A stretch of DNA of 59,479 nucleotides from Lachnospiraceae bacterium (GTDB lineage Bacteria; Bacillota; Clostridia; Lachnospirales; Lachnospiraceae), in NCBI GenBank assembly GCA_015056795.1, contig SVFO01000010.1:1-59479 (forward strand), given 5' to 3'. A program made the position numbers and the translations under genes. Positions 48,562 through 57,700 of this stretch are shown here, piece after piece. Each line of letters starts with the position of its first letter. Position 1 is the first letter of the stretch. The notes below the pieces were generated by a model. It worked only from the letters and a program-made list of their open reading frames with translations, made no database searches and was not told where the DNA came from.

Positions 48562-50664
48562 TTAGCAGATCTCAGCGCCTGCAGGCATGTCCTTTTCGGG
48601 AGTAAGAAGGGACAGCTTGCCCTCTGCATCCTCTGCACAAAGAAGCATTCCCTGGCTCTCAAGTCCTGCCATCTTTCTGGGTGCAAGGTTCACAAGAACC
48701 ATGACCTTCTTGCCAACCATCTCCTCGGGAGAATAGGTTCCGCGAATGCCGGAAAGGATCTGCTTCACCTGACTGCCGATCTTCACCTGGCTGCAAAGAA
48801 GCTTCTTGGAACCCTTTACTGCTTCGCATGCGAGGATCTCTCCAACCTGGAACTGCAGCTTTGCAAAATCATCATAGGTGATCTCCGGCTTTGCCTCAAT
48901 GTCAATGGGCGCCTGTGCATCCTGCCCGTCTGCGGCTCCATCCTTTGCGTCCTGGCCTTTCGCCAGATCCGCTTTCTTTCCCGTCAGCTCTGCCAGCTTT
49001 GCGTCTGCCTCCTCCTGCGTCATTCTGTTAGCCTTCACCAGATTTGCGAACGCCTTCTTCTGATGATCCACGAATTCCTGACGCTGACGCGCCTGTACCT
49101 CGTCAGCCTTCTTCATGATCTCCTCTTTGTCAAGTCTTGCAAACAGAATCTCAGGCTTCTCGGTTACCTTACTTCCCTGATTCAGTCCAAACTGTCCCAG
49201 CTGGTCAAAGTCACGCAGGGAGATTCCCAGCTGCTCTGCAATCTTTCCAGCCGTCGTCGGAAGGAACGGTGCAAGCAGGGAAGAACCAATGATAATGCCC
49301 TCACTGAGGTTATACAGAACGGTCGCCAGACGATCCTGCTTTGCAGGATCCTTTGCAAGTACCCATGGCTCCGTCTCATCAATATACTTATTCAGGCGCT
49401 TAAACACGGCAAAAATCTCTGTCAAGGCATCTGCCACGTGAAGCGTATCCATGAGCTTTTCCATCTTAGCATATGCCGAGGTAACTACCGCCTTCAGATC
49501 GTCGTCAATCTCAGGAACGGCTGCGCCCTTGTCAGCCACGGTGCCACCAAAGTACTTATTGCTCATCGCAACCGTACGATTTACCAGATTGCCCAGCGTG
49601 TTTGCCAGATCGGAATTCACGCGCTCTGTCATCAGCTCCCAGGTGATTGTTCCATCATTTTCATACGGCATCTCATGCAATACGAAATAACGAACGGCAT
49701 CCAGTCCAAAAATGTTAATCAGATCATCAACATAAATAACATTACCCTTGGACTTACTCATCTTCTCACCGCCCTGTAACAGCCAGGGATGACCAAAGAC
49801 CTGCTTCGGCAGGGGCTCGCCCAATGCCATCAGGAAGATCGGCCAGTAGATCGTATGGAAGCGGATAATGTCCTTACCGATCAGATGCAGGTCAGCAGGC
49901 CAATACTTCTTGTAAAGATCGCCACTCTCGCCATCTGCATCATAGCCAATGCCAGTGATATAGTTGCTCAGTGCATCCAGCCATACGTAAACTACGTGTC
50001 TCTCGTCAAAATCAACGGGAATGCCCCACTTAAAGGAGGTTCTGGATACACAAAGATCCTGAAGTCCCGGAAGCAGGAAGTTGTTCATCATCTCGTTCTT
50101 TCTGGATACGGGCTGAATGAACTCGGGATGCGTGTTAATGTGCTCAATCAGGCGATCTGCATATTTCTTCATCTTGAAGAAGTACGCCTCCTCCTTCTCA
50201 TCATGCACGGCGCCGCCGCAGACAGGGCACTTGCCATCCTTCAGCTGCGTCTCGGTATAGAATGCCTCACACTCCGTACAATACTTTCCTTCGTAAGCAC
50301 CCTTGTAGATGTCACCCTGGTCATAGAGCTTCTTAAATATTTTCTGAATCTGACGCTCATGATCTGCGTCCGTCGTGCGGATAAAGCGGTCATAGCTGGT
50401 TCCCATCATGTCCCAAAGGCCCTTGATGGTGCCTGCCGTCATATCCACGAACTCCTTAGGGCTCATGCCCTCCTCAATGGCACGGGTCTCAATCTTCTGA
50501 CCGTGCTCGTCACTTCCTGTCTGGAAGTGCACGTCATAGCCGTCCGCTCTCTTATATCTGACAATGGCATCCGCTAAGATGATCTCATAGCAGTTGCCGA
50601 TGTGAGGCTTGCCAGACGTATAGGCGATGGCTGTCGTCAAATAATACTTTCCTTTGTTCGTCAC
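48562..50664 (-). CDS. metG: Methionyl-tRNA synthetase
   Basis: This 700-residue class I synthetase has the HIGH-type motif (KPHIGNCYE, 20-28), a zinc knuckle (CTEC and CPVC), KMSKSKGN, and a C-terminal EMAP/Trbp111 tRNA-binding domain (about 595-700). A 30-residue low-complexity Asp/Ala/Gly linker joins that domain. It has a GTG start at 50664 with AAAGGAGG 8 nt upstream. Expression is controlled by a methionine-specific T-box leader. A copy of the covarying hairpin element lies between T-box and start codon. Confidence 0.97.
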   Translation of the reverse strand: MTNKGKYYLTTAIAYTSGKPHIGNCYEIILADAIVRYKRADGYDVHFQTGSDEHGQKIETRAIEEGMSPKEFVDMTAGTIKGLWDMMGTSYDRFIRTTDADHERQIQKIFKKLYDQGDIYKGAYEGKYCTECEAFYTETQLKDGKCPVCGGAVHDEKEEAYFFKMKKYADRLIEHINTHPEFIQPVSRKNEMMNNFLLPGLQDLCVSRTSFKWGIPVDFDERHVVYVWLDALSNYITGIGYDADGESGDLYKKYWPADLHLIGKDIIRFHTIYWPIFLMALGEPLPKQVFGHPWLLQGGEKMSKSKGNVIYVDDLINIFGLDAVRYFVLHEMPYENDGTITWELMTERVNSDLANTLGNLVNRTVAMSNKYFGGTVADKGAAVPEIDDDLKAVVTSAYAKMEKLMDTLHVADALTEIFAVFKRLNKYIDETEPWVLAKDPAKQDRLATVLYNLSEGIIIGSSLLAPFLPTTAGKIAEQLGISLRDFDQLGQFGLNQGSKVTEKPEILFARLDKEEIMKKADEVQARQRQEFVDHQKKAFANLVKANRMTQEEADAKLAELTGKKADLAKGQDAKDGAADGQDAQAPIDIEAKPEITYDDFAKLQFQVGEILACEAVKGSKKLLCSQVKIGSQVKQILSGIRGTYSPEEMVGKKVMVLVNLAPRKMAGLESQGMLLCAEDAEGKLSLLTPEKDMPAGAEIC

Positions 50665-50695
50665 GTTTACTGCCTCCTTTACCTTATTAATTCTC

Positions 50696-50781
50696 CTCGG
50701 GGCTTGGTCAAGATAGTCTTTCTACTAACCTTTTAACCTAGAAAGACTATCTTGACCATCCCCTTGAATTTGTTGCAAACG
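50696..50781 (+). repeat. Covarying hairpin element, copy 2 (in the metG leader)
   Basis: A perfect 18-bp inverted repeat (50706-50723 with 50740-50757) with a 16-nt loop lies between CTCGGGGCT and CCCCTTGAAT. The stem is GGT, variable 7-mer CAAGATA, then GTCTTTCT. All seven variable positions are base-paired and differ from copy 1 with matching changes in the other arm. It is transcribed in the metG leader as the complementary strand. Confidence 0.75.
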
Positions 50782-51085
50782 TTAAGAAGCGCCTCCCCAC
50801 GCATGAATTCTCACGCGCAAGAAGGCGCTGTATACGCTGTACCACTTCTTTTCACCCATGTCTCACAACATAGGTCTCACAGGGTCATCGGAAATGCTAT
50901 AACCCATATCGCTTTAACGGGCGATTCCCGTCGCAGCCTAACCAAATGTTTTGGCTCGGTGCGCGGCTCGTGAAGCCATGTTCCCTCAGCTTTAGCTTCG
51001 CTTCTCCCAGCATTTGAAGCGTTCTCTGGAAAGCCTCCCTTGAAGTACTCTCTTCGTCATTGCCTTTCATGACATATTTATCTGT
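50780..51085 (-). promoter_or_regulatory. T-box riboswitch, methionine-specific, upstream of metG
   Basis: On the minus strand the leader starts Stem I with GACGAAGAGAGTA (about 51058-51046). The specifier loop reads GGGAACATGG with AUG at 50979-50977, matching Met. The T-box sequence is TGGTACAGCG (50844-50835), followed by an antiterminator/terminator pair; the terminator stem is AGCGCCT/AGGCGCT (50788-50829). Uncharged tRNA-Met should pair with the bulge and allow metG transcription. The terminator's U-run is weak. Confidence 0.87.
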
Positions 51086-51091
51086 TTCCTT

Positions 51092-51121
51092 ACCATAGCA
51101 CATTGCGACCCGCAAAGTCAA
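51092..51121 (-). promoter_or_regulatory. Promoter of the T-box/metG unit
   Basis: Minus-strand TTGACT (51116-51121), 18-nt spacer, TATGGT (51092-51097). Confidence 0.65.
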
Positions 51122-51199
51122 GCCCTATGTCAAAAAAGGGGGACATAATAAGAGGCAGAGTGCCTTCCCACAGCCTCGCATCTCCTGTTTTTCGCCGAT

Positions 51200-51256
51200 C
51201 ATTCCTTACTGGCACTCATTCCTTACCATCGGTCATCCCTTACTGCCGGTCCTTCT
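51200..51256. repeat. Four-unit 17-nt tandem repeat abutting a stop codon
   Basis: Units start at 51200, 51217, 51234 and 51251 (plus-strand CATTCCTTACTGGC-like). They resemble the 16-17 nt repeats at 13643-13795, and in both places the array begins right after the stop codon of a minus-strand gene. Confidence 0.7.
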
Positions 51257-51772
51257 TTATTGTTGCCCGCCCATTTCTTCGCTGGAATTCGTAATTCCGA
51301 CCAGGTATTCCGCGGGAATAACGTAACCATAGGACTGAAGCTTTCTTACATAATCTGCATCCCGAAGGCGCCGTTTGGACTCTTCCATGTATTTTGCATC
51401 TGCTTTTTTCCCAAAGCCGAGCCCAATGTAAATCGCCAGGCCAAGGCACCCTATGGTTCCAATCGCGGCGACAATGATAATGGCGATGTTCATCGTGTTG
51501 TAATAGCCCCGATAATGCGTCGTATAATAATACCAACCATAGCTAAGGATCAGGCCAACCAGACATCCCACAAAGCACTTCAGATAATAGGCGGGACTGG
51601 TTCCTCTAGGATCAAACCCGTCGATGGCCACCTCGCGCCAGCGTTTGTCCAAATACTCCTGCTTACATCTTGGGCAGAACCGAATCGGACTCCCATACGC
51701 CCAGGTATTGCTCTGTTCCCTCGTCTTTTCCCCACACTTGGGGCAGGTCCCCTCCAAATATGACATTCCCAT
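51257..51772 (-). CDS. Zinc-ribbon membrane protein of unknown function
   Basis: This 171-residue protein has an N-terminal zinc ribbon (TCPKCGE and FCPRCKQ), two membrane helices (about 65-85 and 92-118) and a charged cytoplasmic tail. I do not recognise a named family. AAGGAG precedes the ATG by 8 nt. It follows the peroxiredoxin gene by 159 nt, with a copy of the hairpin element in between. Confidence 0.8.
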   Translation of the reverse strand: MGMSYLEGTCPKCGEKTREQSNTWAYGSPIRFCPRCKQEYLDKRWREVAIDGFDPRGTSPAYYLKCFVGCLVGLILSYGWYYYTTHYRGYYNTMNIAIIIVAAIGTIGCLGLAIYIGLGFGKKADAKYMEESKRRLRDADYVRKLQSYGYVIPAEYLVGITNSSEEMGGQQ

Positions 51773-51830
51773 GTTTCTATCTCCTTGCGTTACGATGTTT
51801 ATCCAGTGTCATTCATTTAGGATTCCAATT

Positions 51831-51904
51831 TCTCGAGGGGAAGGGTTGGATTGTTTTTTGGGGTCTAAAGCCTACCAGAAAGACAATCCAAACCTAGCCC
51901 CGAG
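51831..51904 (-). repeat. Covarying hairpin element, copy 3 (inverted)
   Basis: On the minus strand it reads CTCGGGGCTAGGT, variable 7-mer TTGGATT, GTCTTTCT, loop, then AACAATCCAACC and TTCCCCTCGAG. The two arms pair over about 11 bp with one bulge. It is the most divergent copy; the inner end of the stem is weaker. It lies between the peroxiredoxin stop and the zinc-ribbon start. Confidence 0.65.
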
Positions 51905-51931
51905 TGCTTGCCAAATCCTTACGTCATAAGT

Positions 51932-52597
51932 TTAGATCTTTTTCATGGCCAGATACCACGCAAGATTGCGAAGCTCTGCATCATCCGCCCGGCTCTCCGC
52001 CTCCTCCAGCGTCAGCGGTGCACCCAGCACCACATCATCCCCAGGCTGCCAGTTTGCAGGCGTTGAAACATGTTCCGCATCATGCAGCTGCAAGGATTGA
52101 ATGATTCTTTTGATCTCTGGAAGGTTTCTTCCCGTACTCATCGGATAATATAAAATGGTTCGAACAATGCCCTCGGGATCAATGATAAAGACCGCGCGCA
52201 CTGTCTGCGTCTTTGCGACCGTCTGAAGCATACCATATTTCTTCGCCACATTCATGCTAATGTCCGCAATGATTGGGAAGGCAAGCTTTACGGTTCCCGT
52301 TCCATCCAAATCAATTCCCTCAATGCTCTTTGCCCAAGCGAGGTGCGAATGCAGGGAATCAATGGAAAGTCCTATGAGCTTCGTGTTCAATTCGGCAAAC
52401 TCCCGCGCCATCTTTGTGAACCCGATAAACTCCGTCGTACAAACAGGTGTAAAATCAGCAGGATGTGAGAACAGCACCACCCAACTTCCCTTATAATCCT
52501 CAGGGAAATTCACCTTTCCCATCGTCGTCATGGCACGAAACTGCGGCGCAGGATCCCCGATCATCGGCATCCTTACCATTTCCATTTCCTCACTCAT
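51932..52597 (-). CDS. 1-Cys peroxiredoxin (Prx6 type)
   Basis: This 221-residue peroxidase has the peroxidatic Cys53 in TPVCTTEF and no other cysteine, so it is a 1-Cys enzyme that needs an outside reductant. The long C-terminal extension with WQPGDDVV is typical of the Prx6 group. It removes peroxides in the cytoplasm. AGGAGGG precedes the ATG. Confidence 0.93.
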   Translation of the reverse strand: MSEEMEMVRMPMIGDPAPQFRAMTTMGKVNFPEDYKGSWVVLFSHPADFTPVCTTEFIGFTKMAREFAELNTKLIGLSIDSLHSHLAWAKSIEGIDLDGTGTVKLAFPIIADISMNVAKKYGMLQTVAKTQTVRAVFIIDPEGIVRTILYYPMSTGRNLPEIKRIIQSLQLHDAEHVSTPANWQPGDDVVLGAPLTLEEAESRADDAELRNLAWYLAMKKI

Positions 52598-52653
52598 TCC
52601 CTCTTCCCTCCTTAGCTTCTACTTTTGATTGTACTCTCTCTGTAGCCTTCATG

Positions 52654-54066
52654 TCAGCGGTAGCTCCCGTATTTCTCCTTGAATTTTAATTTATTCTCAT
52701 ACATTACCTTGTCAGCTCGCTTCAACACCTGATCCACGTTCTCATCGGTTTCCTCATATTCCGCCATGCCGACAGATGCAGAATACTTCTCCCAAGGCTG
52801 TGCATCCTGCTTTCCATGTGCCGTCTTAAAGGCTTCCTTGATCTGCGTCATGCGAAGGAGTCTGCTCATGTAATCCTCATTTCGAAGGACAACGACAAAT
52901 TCATCGCCGCCCACGCGAAATACTGGCGATCTCTTATAGATGCTGCAAATGATGTTGCAGCATCCCTTGATATAGCTGTCGCCGTATTTATGTCCAAAGG
53001 TATCATTGACATATTTCAAGTTGTTCAGATCGACCATGACGATGGCAAAGGATGCTGTTTTTTCAGCAATCTCACGGTTCAGTGCCTCCGCCAGCTTGTT
53101 AAACGCCGCAGGATTACCCACGCTCGTCAACGAATCCTTATAGGCCGTCTCACTGATCTGATCAATCTTTTCTTCCTGCTGCTGAAGATTATTCTTTGCC
53201 CGACTTAGGTTCGTCATGTAATACAAGCTTTCCTTCATCACGGACATAAATTCATAGTAGAGCTCCTCAATCTCATCATGCGTCTGTAGGTTCAGCTCCT
53301 CCATGGCCTGAACGTTGCGAAACCGTTCCTTTTCCGTGTCATACGTAAAGTTCCGCACGCAATTTGACATGGCCTCCAGGGGGCGAATGACTCTCTTGCG
53401 GACGAGAGAAATATCCACAAGAAGCACGACCAAAACAGCCAGGGTGACATATGTCGCCATCCCAAACAGGAAGGAAAAATGCTTGCTTCGAAGCTCTGCC
53501 AGGGAAAAGGCCACGCAGATATGACACTGATATTTCCCCTGACTGTCAAAGACGGGCCGAAAATAAGTCAGCAGATATCCATCCTCGGTTTTGCCTGTTT
53601 TGATCGTAATCTCTTTTCCCTGAATCAGGCCCTCCAGATACTGCTGGTAGGGCTTCTCCATCCTTACAAGGTCACCTGGCGCTCCCACGGCCTTATTTCC
53701 TGAATCCTGCATGTTAAAGATGACATAGCTTCCTTCTTCCCCAAATCGGAGCACGTGTGCAAAAAGTACGTCAGGATAGCTGTCCTTTATCTCGCAAAGC
53801 TGCCGCCGCAGCTTGACATATTCCTCTAGTTCCGTATTTTTCTCAAGATACTCCTGTATCTTATCTCCATCCAGCATGCGGACCATCAAGCCTGTGAGTC
53901 CCTGTGCCATGCTGGTATAGTCTTTGACCATGATGCTTTGGAAACGAAAATAGGAAAAAGGAATAACGAGAAGCATGATGAAAAGACCGCTGATCACATA
54001 GCCCAGCGGAAGACGCACCGACAGAGAGCGGCACTTTTTACGAAATGCGTAAAATCTTTCCCCCAT
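52654..54066 (-). CDS. Membrane diguanylate cyclase (GGDEF) without I-site
   Basis: This 470-residue protein has a membrane helix (about 21-42), an extracytoplasmic sensor domain of about 150 residues that looks like a Cache-type fold, a second helix (about 198-222), a HAMP-like linker and coiled coil, and a GGDEF domain with GGDEF at 386-390. The product-inhibition site is absent (Tyr377 and Ser380 in place of Arg and Asp), unlike the first cyclase in the window. Confidence 0.9.
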   Translation of the reverse strand: MGERFYAFRKKCRSLSVRLPLGYVISGLFIMLLVIPFSYFRFQSIMVKDYTSMAQGLTGLMVRMLDGDKIQEYLEKNTELEEYVKLRRQLCEIKDSYPDVLFAHVLRFGEEGSYVIFNMQDSGNKAVGAPGDLVRMEKPYQQYLEGLIQGKEITIKTGKTEDGYLLTYFRPVFDSQGKYQCHICVAFSLAELRSKHFSFLFGMATYVTLAVLVVLLVDISLVRKRVIRPLEAMSNCVRNFTYDTEKERFRNVQAMEELNLQTHDEIEELYYEFMSVMKESLYYMTNLSRAKNNLQQQEEKIDQISETAYKDSLTSVGNPAAFNKLAEALNREIAEKTASFAIVMVDLNNLKYVNDTFGHKYGDSYIKGCCNIICSIYKRSPVFRVGGDEFVVVLRNEDYMSRLLRMTQIKEAFKTAHGKQDAQPWEKYSASVGMAEYEETDENVDQVLKRADKVMYENKLKFKEKYGSYR

Positions 54067-54142
54067 ACTTATAGCTCTCCTAATACCATCGCGAACGCGA
54101 TATTTGCTTCGTTTCTGCCATATCCCATCCCCAAACGGGATA

Positions 54143-54172
54143 TCGAAAGAAAGGAGGGTGAAAGCCCTCCTT
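54143..54172 (-). terminator. Terminator after rpe
   Basis: A perfect 8-bp stem (AAGGAGGG 54151-54158, CCCTCCTT 54165-54172) is followed on the minus strand by TCTTTCG. ATATCCC/GGGATAT (about 54120-54144) forms a further palindrome beside it. Confidence 0.7.
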
Positions 54173-54182
54173 CCATTATTTT

Positions 54183-54845
54183 CTAATTCTCAACATTCAT
54201 TTTCTCGACAAAAAGTCTCGTTCGTTCCTCAGGATTCCCACCAAAAATGGCTGATCCCGCAACGATAACATTGGCACCCGCCTCAAGGACCATCTCAAGA
54301 TTGCTTTCCTTGATGCCGCCGTCCACTTCAATGTCCAGCGGGAGGCCTAGCTCCGTCACCTTCTTGCGAAGCTGACGCACCTTTTCGACACAGTCCATCA
54401 TAATGGATTGTCCGCCAAAGCCTGGCTCCACGGTCATGATCAGCACCATGTCCACCAGCTCCAGATAAGGATAAAGTGCCGTGATCGGCGTAGCTGGCTT
54501 GATCGTGATTCCGACCTTCTTGCCAAGACTTCGAATCTTCTGAATGACCTCGAGAGGATCTGAAGTTGCCTCGAGATGGAAGTTGATCAGATCTGCTCCC
54601 ATGCTCGCCATGGTTTCAATATAGCGCTCTGGCTCGACGATCATCAAATGCACGTCCAAAAGAAGCGTTGTTTTTCTCTTTAATGCCTCCAAAACAGGCA
54701 TTCCAAAGGAAATGGAAGGAACAAATACTCCATCCATCACGTCCACGTGAAGATAGGAGGCTCCTCCCCGTTCTACAGCCCGAATCTGCTCGCCCAGACT
54801 CCAAAAATCTGCCGCAAGAATTGATGGCGATAAGTAATTTTTCAT
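54183..54845 (-). CDS. rpe: Ribulose-phosphate 3-epimerase
   Basis: This 220-residue TIM-barrel enzyme interconverts ribulose-5-phosphate and xylulose-5-phosphate. HVDVMDG, MTVEPGFGGQ and EVDGGI are diagnostic and hold the metal and catalytic acids. It is the last gene of the apparent series kinase, araD, transketolase, rpe. Confidence 0.96.
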   Translation of the reverse strand: MKNYLSPSILAADFWSLGEQIRAVERGGASYLHVDVMDGVFVPSISFGMPVLEALKRKTTLLLDVHLMIVEPERYIETMASMGADLINFHLEATSDPLEVIQKIRSLGKKVGITIKPATPITALYPYLELVDMVLIMTVEPGFGGQSIMMDCVEKVRQLRKKVTELGLPLDIEVDGGIKESNLEMVLEAGANVIVAGSAIFGGNPEERTRLFVEKMNVEN

Positions 54846-54979
54846 CTCATGAAACCCCTTATCCGTCAGCAGCGCTGACAGTTTTTGCGCATGAACGTCT
54901 TTGCGTTAAGGGTCTTTTCCCTTCTTATGACAAAATGCCCAAGGCCGGCTTTCCGCGGCCGGCCCCGGACTGTCATTTC

Positions 54980-55918
54980 TTAGATAAATGCCTTTACGGA
55001 AGCATATACGCCATCAGCGTCCAAACCATACTTAGCAACCAAAGCGCCTGCAGAACCGGACTCGCCGAACACGTCCTGCATGCCAAGCTTCTTCACGGGA
55101 GTCGGAAGCTTCTCGGAGAGGCAATCACAAACTGCGCTGCCAAGGCCGCCAATCACGGAATGCTCTTCCACGGTAACAACCTTTCCGGTCTTCTTTGCGC
55201 TTGCGATAATGATGTCCTCATCCAAAGGCTTGATGGTACAAATGTTGATGACCTCAGCGTCGATGCCGTCAGCAGCGAGCTTTTCCGCTGCGCCAAGGGC
55301 GGAGTCAACACAGATACCAGTAGCAACGATGGTCACGTCCTTACCGGGACGAACCACGGTGCCCTTGCCGATCTCAAACTTGTAATCAGGCTTGTCATTG
55401 ATCACGGGAACTGCCGCACGACCGAAACGAATGTATACGGGGCCTTCGTACTCCAAAGCTGCACGAACGGCTGCCTTTGCCTCTACGTCATCGGAGGGAA
55501 CCATCACTACCATGCCGGGGATGGTTCTCATTAGGGCGATGTCCTCGTTACACTGATGGGTTGCGCCGTCCTCACCGACGGTGATGCCCGCATGGGTTGC
55601 ACCGATTTTTACGTTCAGGTGAGGGTAACCAATGGAGTTACGAACCTGCTCATAAGCACGGCCTGCCGCAAACATGGCAAAGGAGCTTACGAAGGGAATC
55701 TTTCCAACTAGGGAGAGGCCTGCTGCCACGCCCATCATGTTACACTCCGCGATACCACAGTCAATGTGACGATCGGGATATGCCTTTCTAAAAATACCGG
55801 TCTTGGTAGCCTCAGCAAGGTCTGCGTCCAGAACTACCAGATTAGGGAACTCTTCAGCCAAATCCTTTAACGCGTTACCGTAGCTTTCACGGGTAGCGAT
55901 CTTCTTTACGTCTGCCAT
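54980..55918 (-). CDS. Transketolase, C-terminal subunit
   Basis: This 312-residue protein carries the pyrimidine-binding and C-terminal domains of transketolase (VLDADLAEATKTG, RHIDCGIAEC, and EEHSVIGGLGS). With the preceding gene it forms a complete, split transketolase, which moves two-carbon ketol units between sugar phosphates. The start lies 23 nt after the N-terminal subunit stop. Confidence 0.94.
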   Translation of the reverse strand: MADVKKIATRESYGNALKDLAEEFPNLVVLDADLAEATKTGIFRKAYPDRHIDCGIAECNMMGVAAGLSLVGKIPFVSSFAMFAAGRAYEQVRNSIGYPHLNVKIGATHAGITVGEDGATHQCNEDIALMRTIPGMVVMVPSDDVEAKAAVRAALEYEGPVYIRFGRAAVPVINDKPDYKFEIGKGTVVRPGKDVTIVATGICVDSALGAAEKLAADGIDAEVINICTIKPLDEDIIIASAKKTGKVVTVEEHSVIGGLGSAVCDCLSEKLPTPVKKLGMQDVFGESGSAGALVAKYGLDADGVYASVKAFI

Positions 55919-55941
55919 TTTCTCTTTACCTACCTTTCCCG

Positions 55942-56769
55942 TTAGTTAAGGCTAGCGCCGATCTTCTCTAGATCAGCCATAGCTACTGCGTACTCCTCAT
56001 CATTCGGAGCCTTGCCGTGCCAGCCGCACTGATTCTCCATGAAGGAAACGCCCTTACCCTTGGTGCTGTGCATTACGATGGCGGTCGGCATGCCCTTGGT
56101 CTCCTTTGCCTCCTTGAAGGCTGCGCGGAGCTCGTCAAAATCATGTGCATTGCAGTTAATTACGTGGAAATTGAAGGCCTTGAACTTCTCATCAATGGGA
56201 TAAGGAGAGCAAACCTTGTCGATGGGTCCGTCGATCTGCAGACCGTTGTTGTCAACGATCACTACAAGGTTGTCCAGCTTGCGGAAGCCTGCGAACATCG
56301 CTGCCTCCCAAACCTGACCTTCCTGAATCTCGCCGTCGCCGAGCAGGGTGTAAACGCGGAAATCCTTATTTCCAAGCTTTGCGCCGAGCGCCATGCCAAC
56401 TGCGGCAGAGATTCCCTGTCCCAGGGAACCGGAGGACATGTCTACGCCGGGGATATGGATGCAGGGATGTCCCTGAAGAAGCGCGCCTAATTTTCTGAGG
56501 CTCAGCAGCTCCTCTTTGGGGAAATATCCCTTCTGTGCCAGGGTTGCATAAAGTCCAGGGGCGGTATGGCCCTTGGAAAGTACGAAGCGATCCCTGTCCT
56601 CCTTGTCGGGATTCTTAGGATCAATGTTCATCTCCTCAAAGTACAGATAGGTGAACACGTCTGCTGCGGACAGAGATCCGCCTGGGTGTCCTGCCTTTGC
56701 AGCGTGAACTGCAGTCACGATCCCCTTACGAACTTCGTTCGCTGTCTTTTGCAGCTCTAAATTGTTCAT
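55942..56769 (-). CDS. Transketolase, N-terminal subunit
   Basis: This 275-residue protein carries the TPP-diphosphate binding domain: GHPGGSLSAAD, LSKGHTAPGLY and GDGEIQEGQVWEAA with the Mg/TPP motif. Split transketolases are common in Clostridia. GGAGG lies 5 nt before the ATG at 56769. A TATAAT is at about 56806-56811, but no convincing -35 box is seen. The 217-nt gap up to araD holds a small GAATGAT palindrome and no gene. Confidence 0.94.
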   Translation of the reverse strand: MNNLELQKTANEVRKGIVTAVHAAKAGHPGGSLSAADVFTYLYFEEMNIDPKNPDKEDRDRFVLSKGHTAPGLYATLAQKGYFPKEELLSLRKLGALLQGHPCIHIPGVDMSSGSLGQGISAAVGMALGAKLGNKDFRVYTLLGDGEIQEGQVWEAAMFAGFRKLDNLVVIVDNNGLQIDGPIDKVCSPYPIDEKFKAFNFHVINCNAHDFDELRAAFKEAKETKGMPTAIVMHSTKGKGVSFMENQCGWHGKAPNDEEYAVAMADLEKIGASLN

Positions 56770-56986
56770 GGTTTCCTCCATTCTGCCGCGTTTCAACGGC
56801 CATATATATTATAGTATTGCATAACCATTCAGACCCACGTCATGGATCTGAATGATACATCATTCACCCAAATTTAAGAGTAGCATAAACGGTGCGAAGT
56901 GTCTAGGCAATTCTTGCCAGACCACCTGTTTTCCTTGCGGTTTTCTGCCGTTTCCGTGCCATTCCCTCATGCGCGAAATCTCCTGC

Positions 56987-57688
56987 TTACTGCTCCTTCT
57001 GACCGTAGTAAGCGTTTGCGCCGTGCTTTCTGTAGTAGTGCTTGTCCTGCAGTTCCTGAGGTGCGGGCTGGATGCGGGGATTGATGGTTTCTGCGCGGTA
57101 GGCCATCTTGGCAACCTCCTCGAGAACCACTGCGTTGTGAACGGCTTCCTTGGCATCCTTCCCCCAAGCAAACGGTCCGTGGTTCTTGCAGAGCACTGCG
57201 GGAACCGCCATGGGATCCTTGCCCATGCGATTGAATTCATTCACGATCAGATGTCCAGTGTTCTCCTCGTAGGCATCCTCGATCTCTTCCTTCGTGAGGC
57301 ACCTTACGCAGGGCACCTCGCCGTAGATGTAGTCTGCGTGGGTTGTGCCGTAGCAGGGAATGCTTCTGCCTGCCTGCGCCCAGCTCGTCGCATAGGACGA
57401 ATGCGTGTGTACCACGCCGCCGATCTCCGGGAACGCCTTGTACAGCTCCGCATGCGTCGGGGTGTCGGAGGAGGGATTGTATCTTCCCTCGATCTTATTG
57501 CCGTTTAAGTCCATGACTACCATGTCCTCAGGCTTTAGCTTCTCGTAGGGCACGCCGCTGGGCTTGATCACAAAGTAGCCCGTCGCGCGATCGATGGCGC
57601 TGACGTTACCCCAGGTGAAGGTGACAAGGCCATACCTTGGCAGGTCCATGTTTGCTTCGTAAACTAACTGCTTTAATTCTTCTAACAT
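56987..57688 (-). CDS. araD: L-ribulose-5-phosphate 4-epimerase
   Basis: This 233-residue class II aldolase-family enzyme converts L-ribulose-5-phosphate to D-xylulose-5-phosphate. The zinc ligands are His94 and His96 (VVHTHS) and His170 (KNHGPF), one position from the E. coli numbering. Asp75 in SSDTPTHAE is also conserved. It starts 12 nt after the FGGY kinase, in one unit. Confidence 0.95.
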   Translation of the reverse strand: MLEELKQLVYEANMDLPRYGLVTFTWGNVSAIDRATGYFVIKPSGVPYEKLKPEDMVVMDLNGNKIEGRYNPSSDTPTHAELYKAFPEIGGVVHTHSSYATSWAQAGRSIPCYGTTHADYIYGEVPCVRCLTKEEIEDAYEENTGHLIVNEFNRMGKDPMAVPAVLCKNHGPFAWGKDAKEAVHNAVVLEEVAKMAYRAETINPRIQPAPQELQDKHYYRKHGANAYYGQKEQ

Positions 57689-57700
57689 TTCGCTCTCTCC

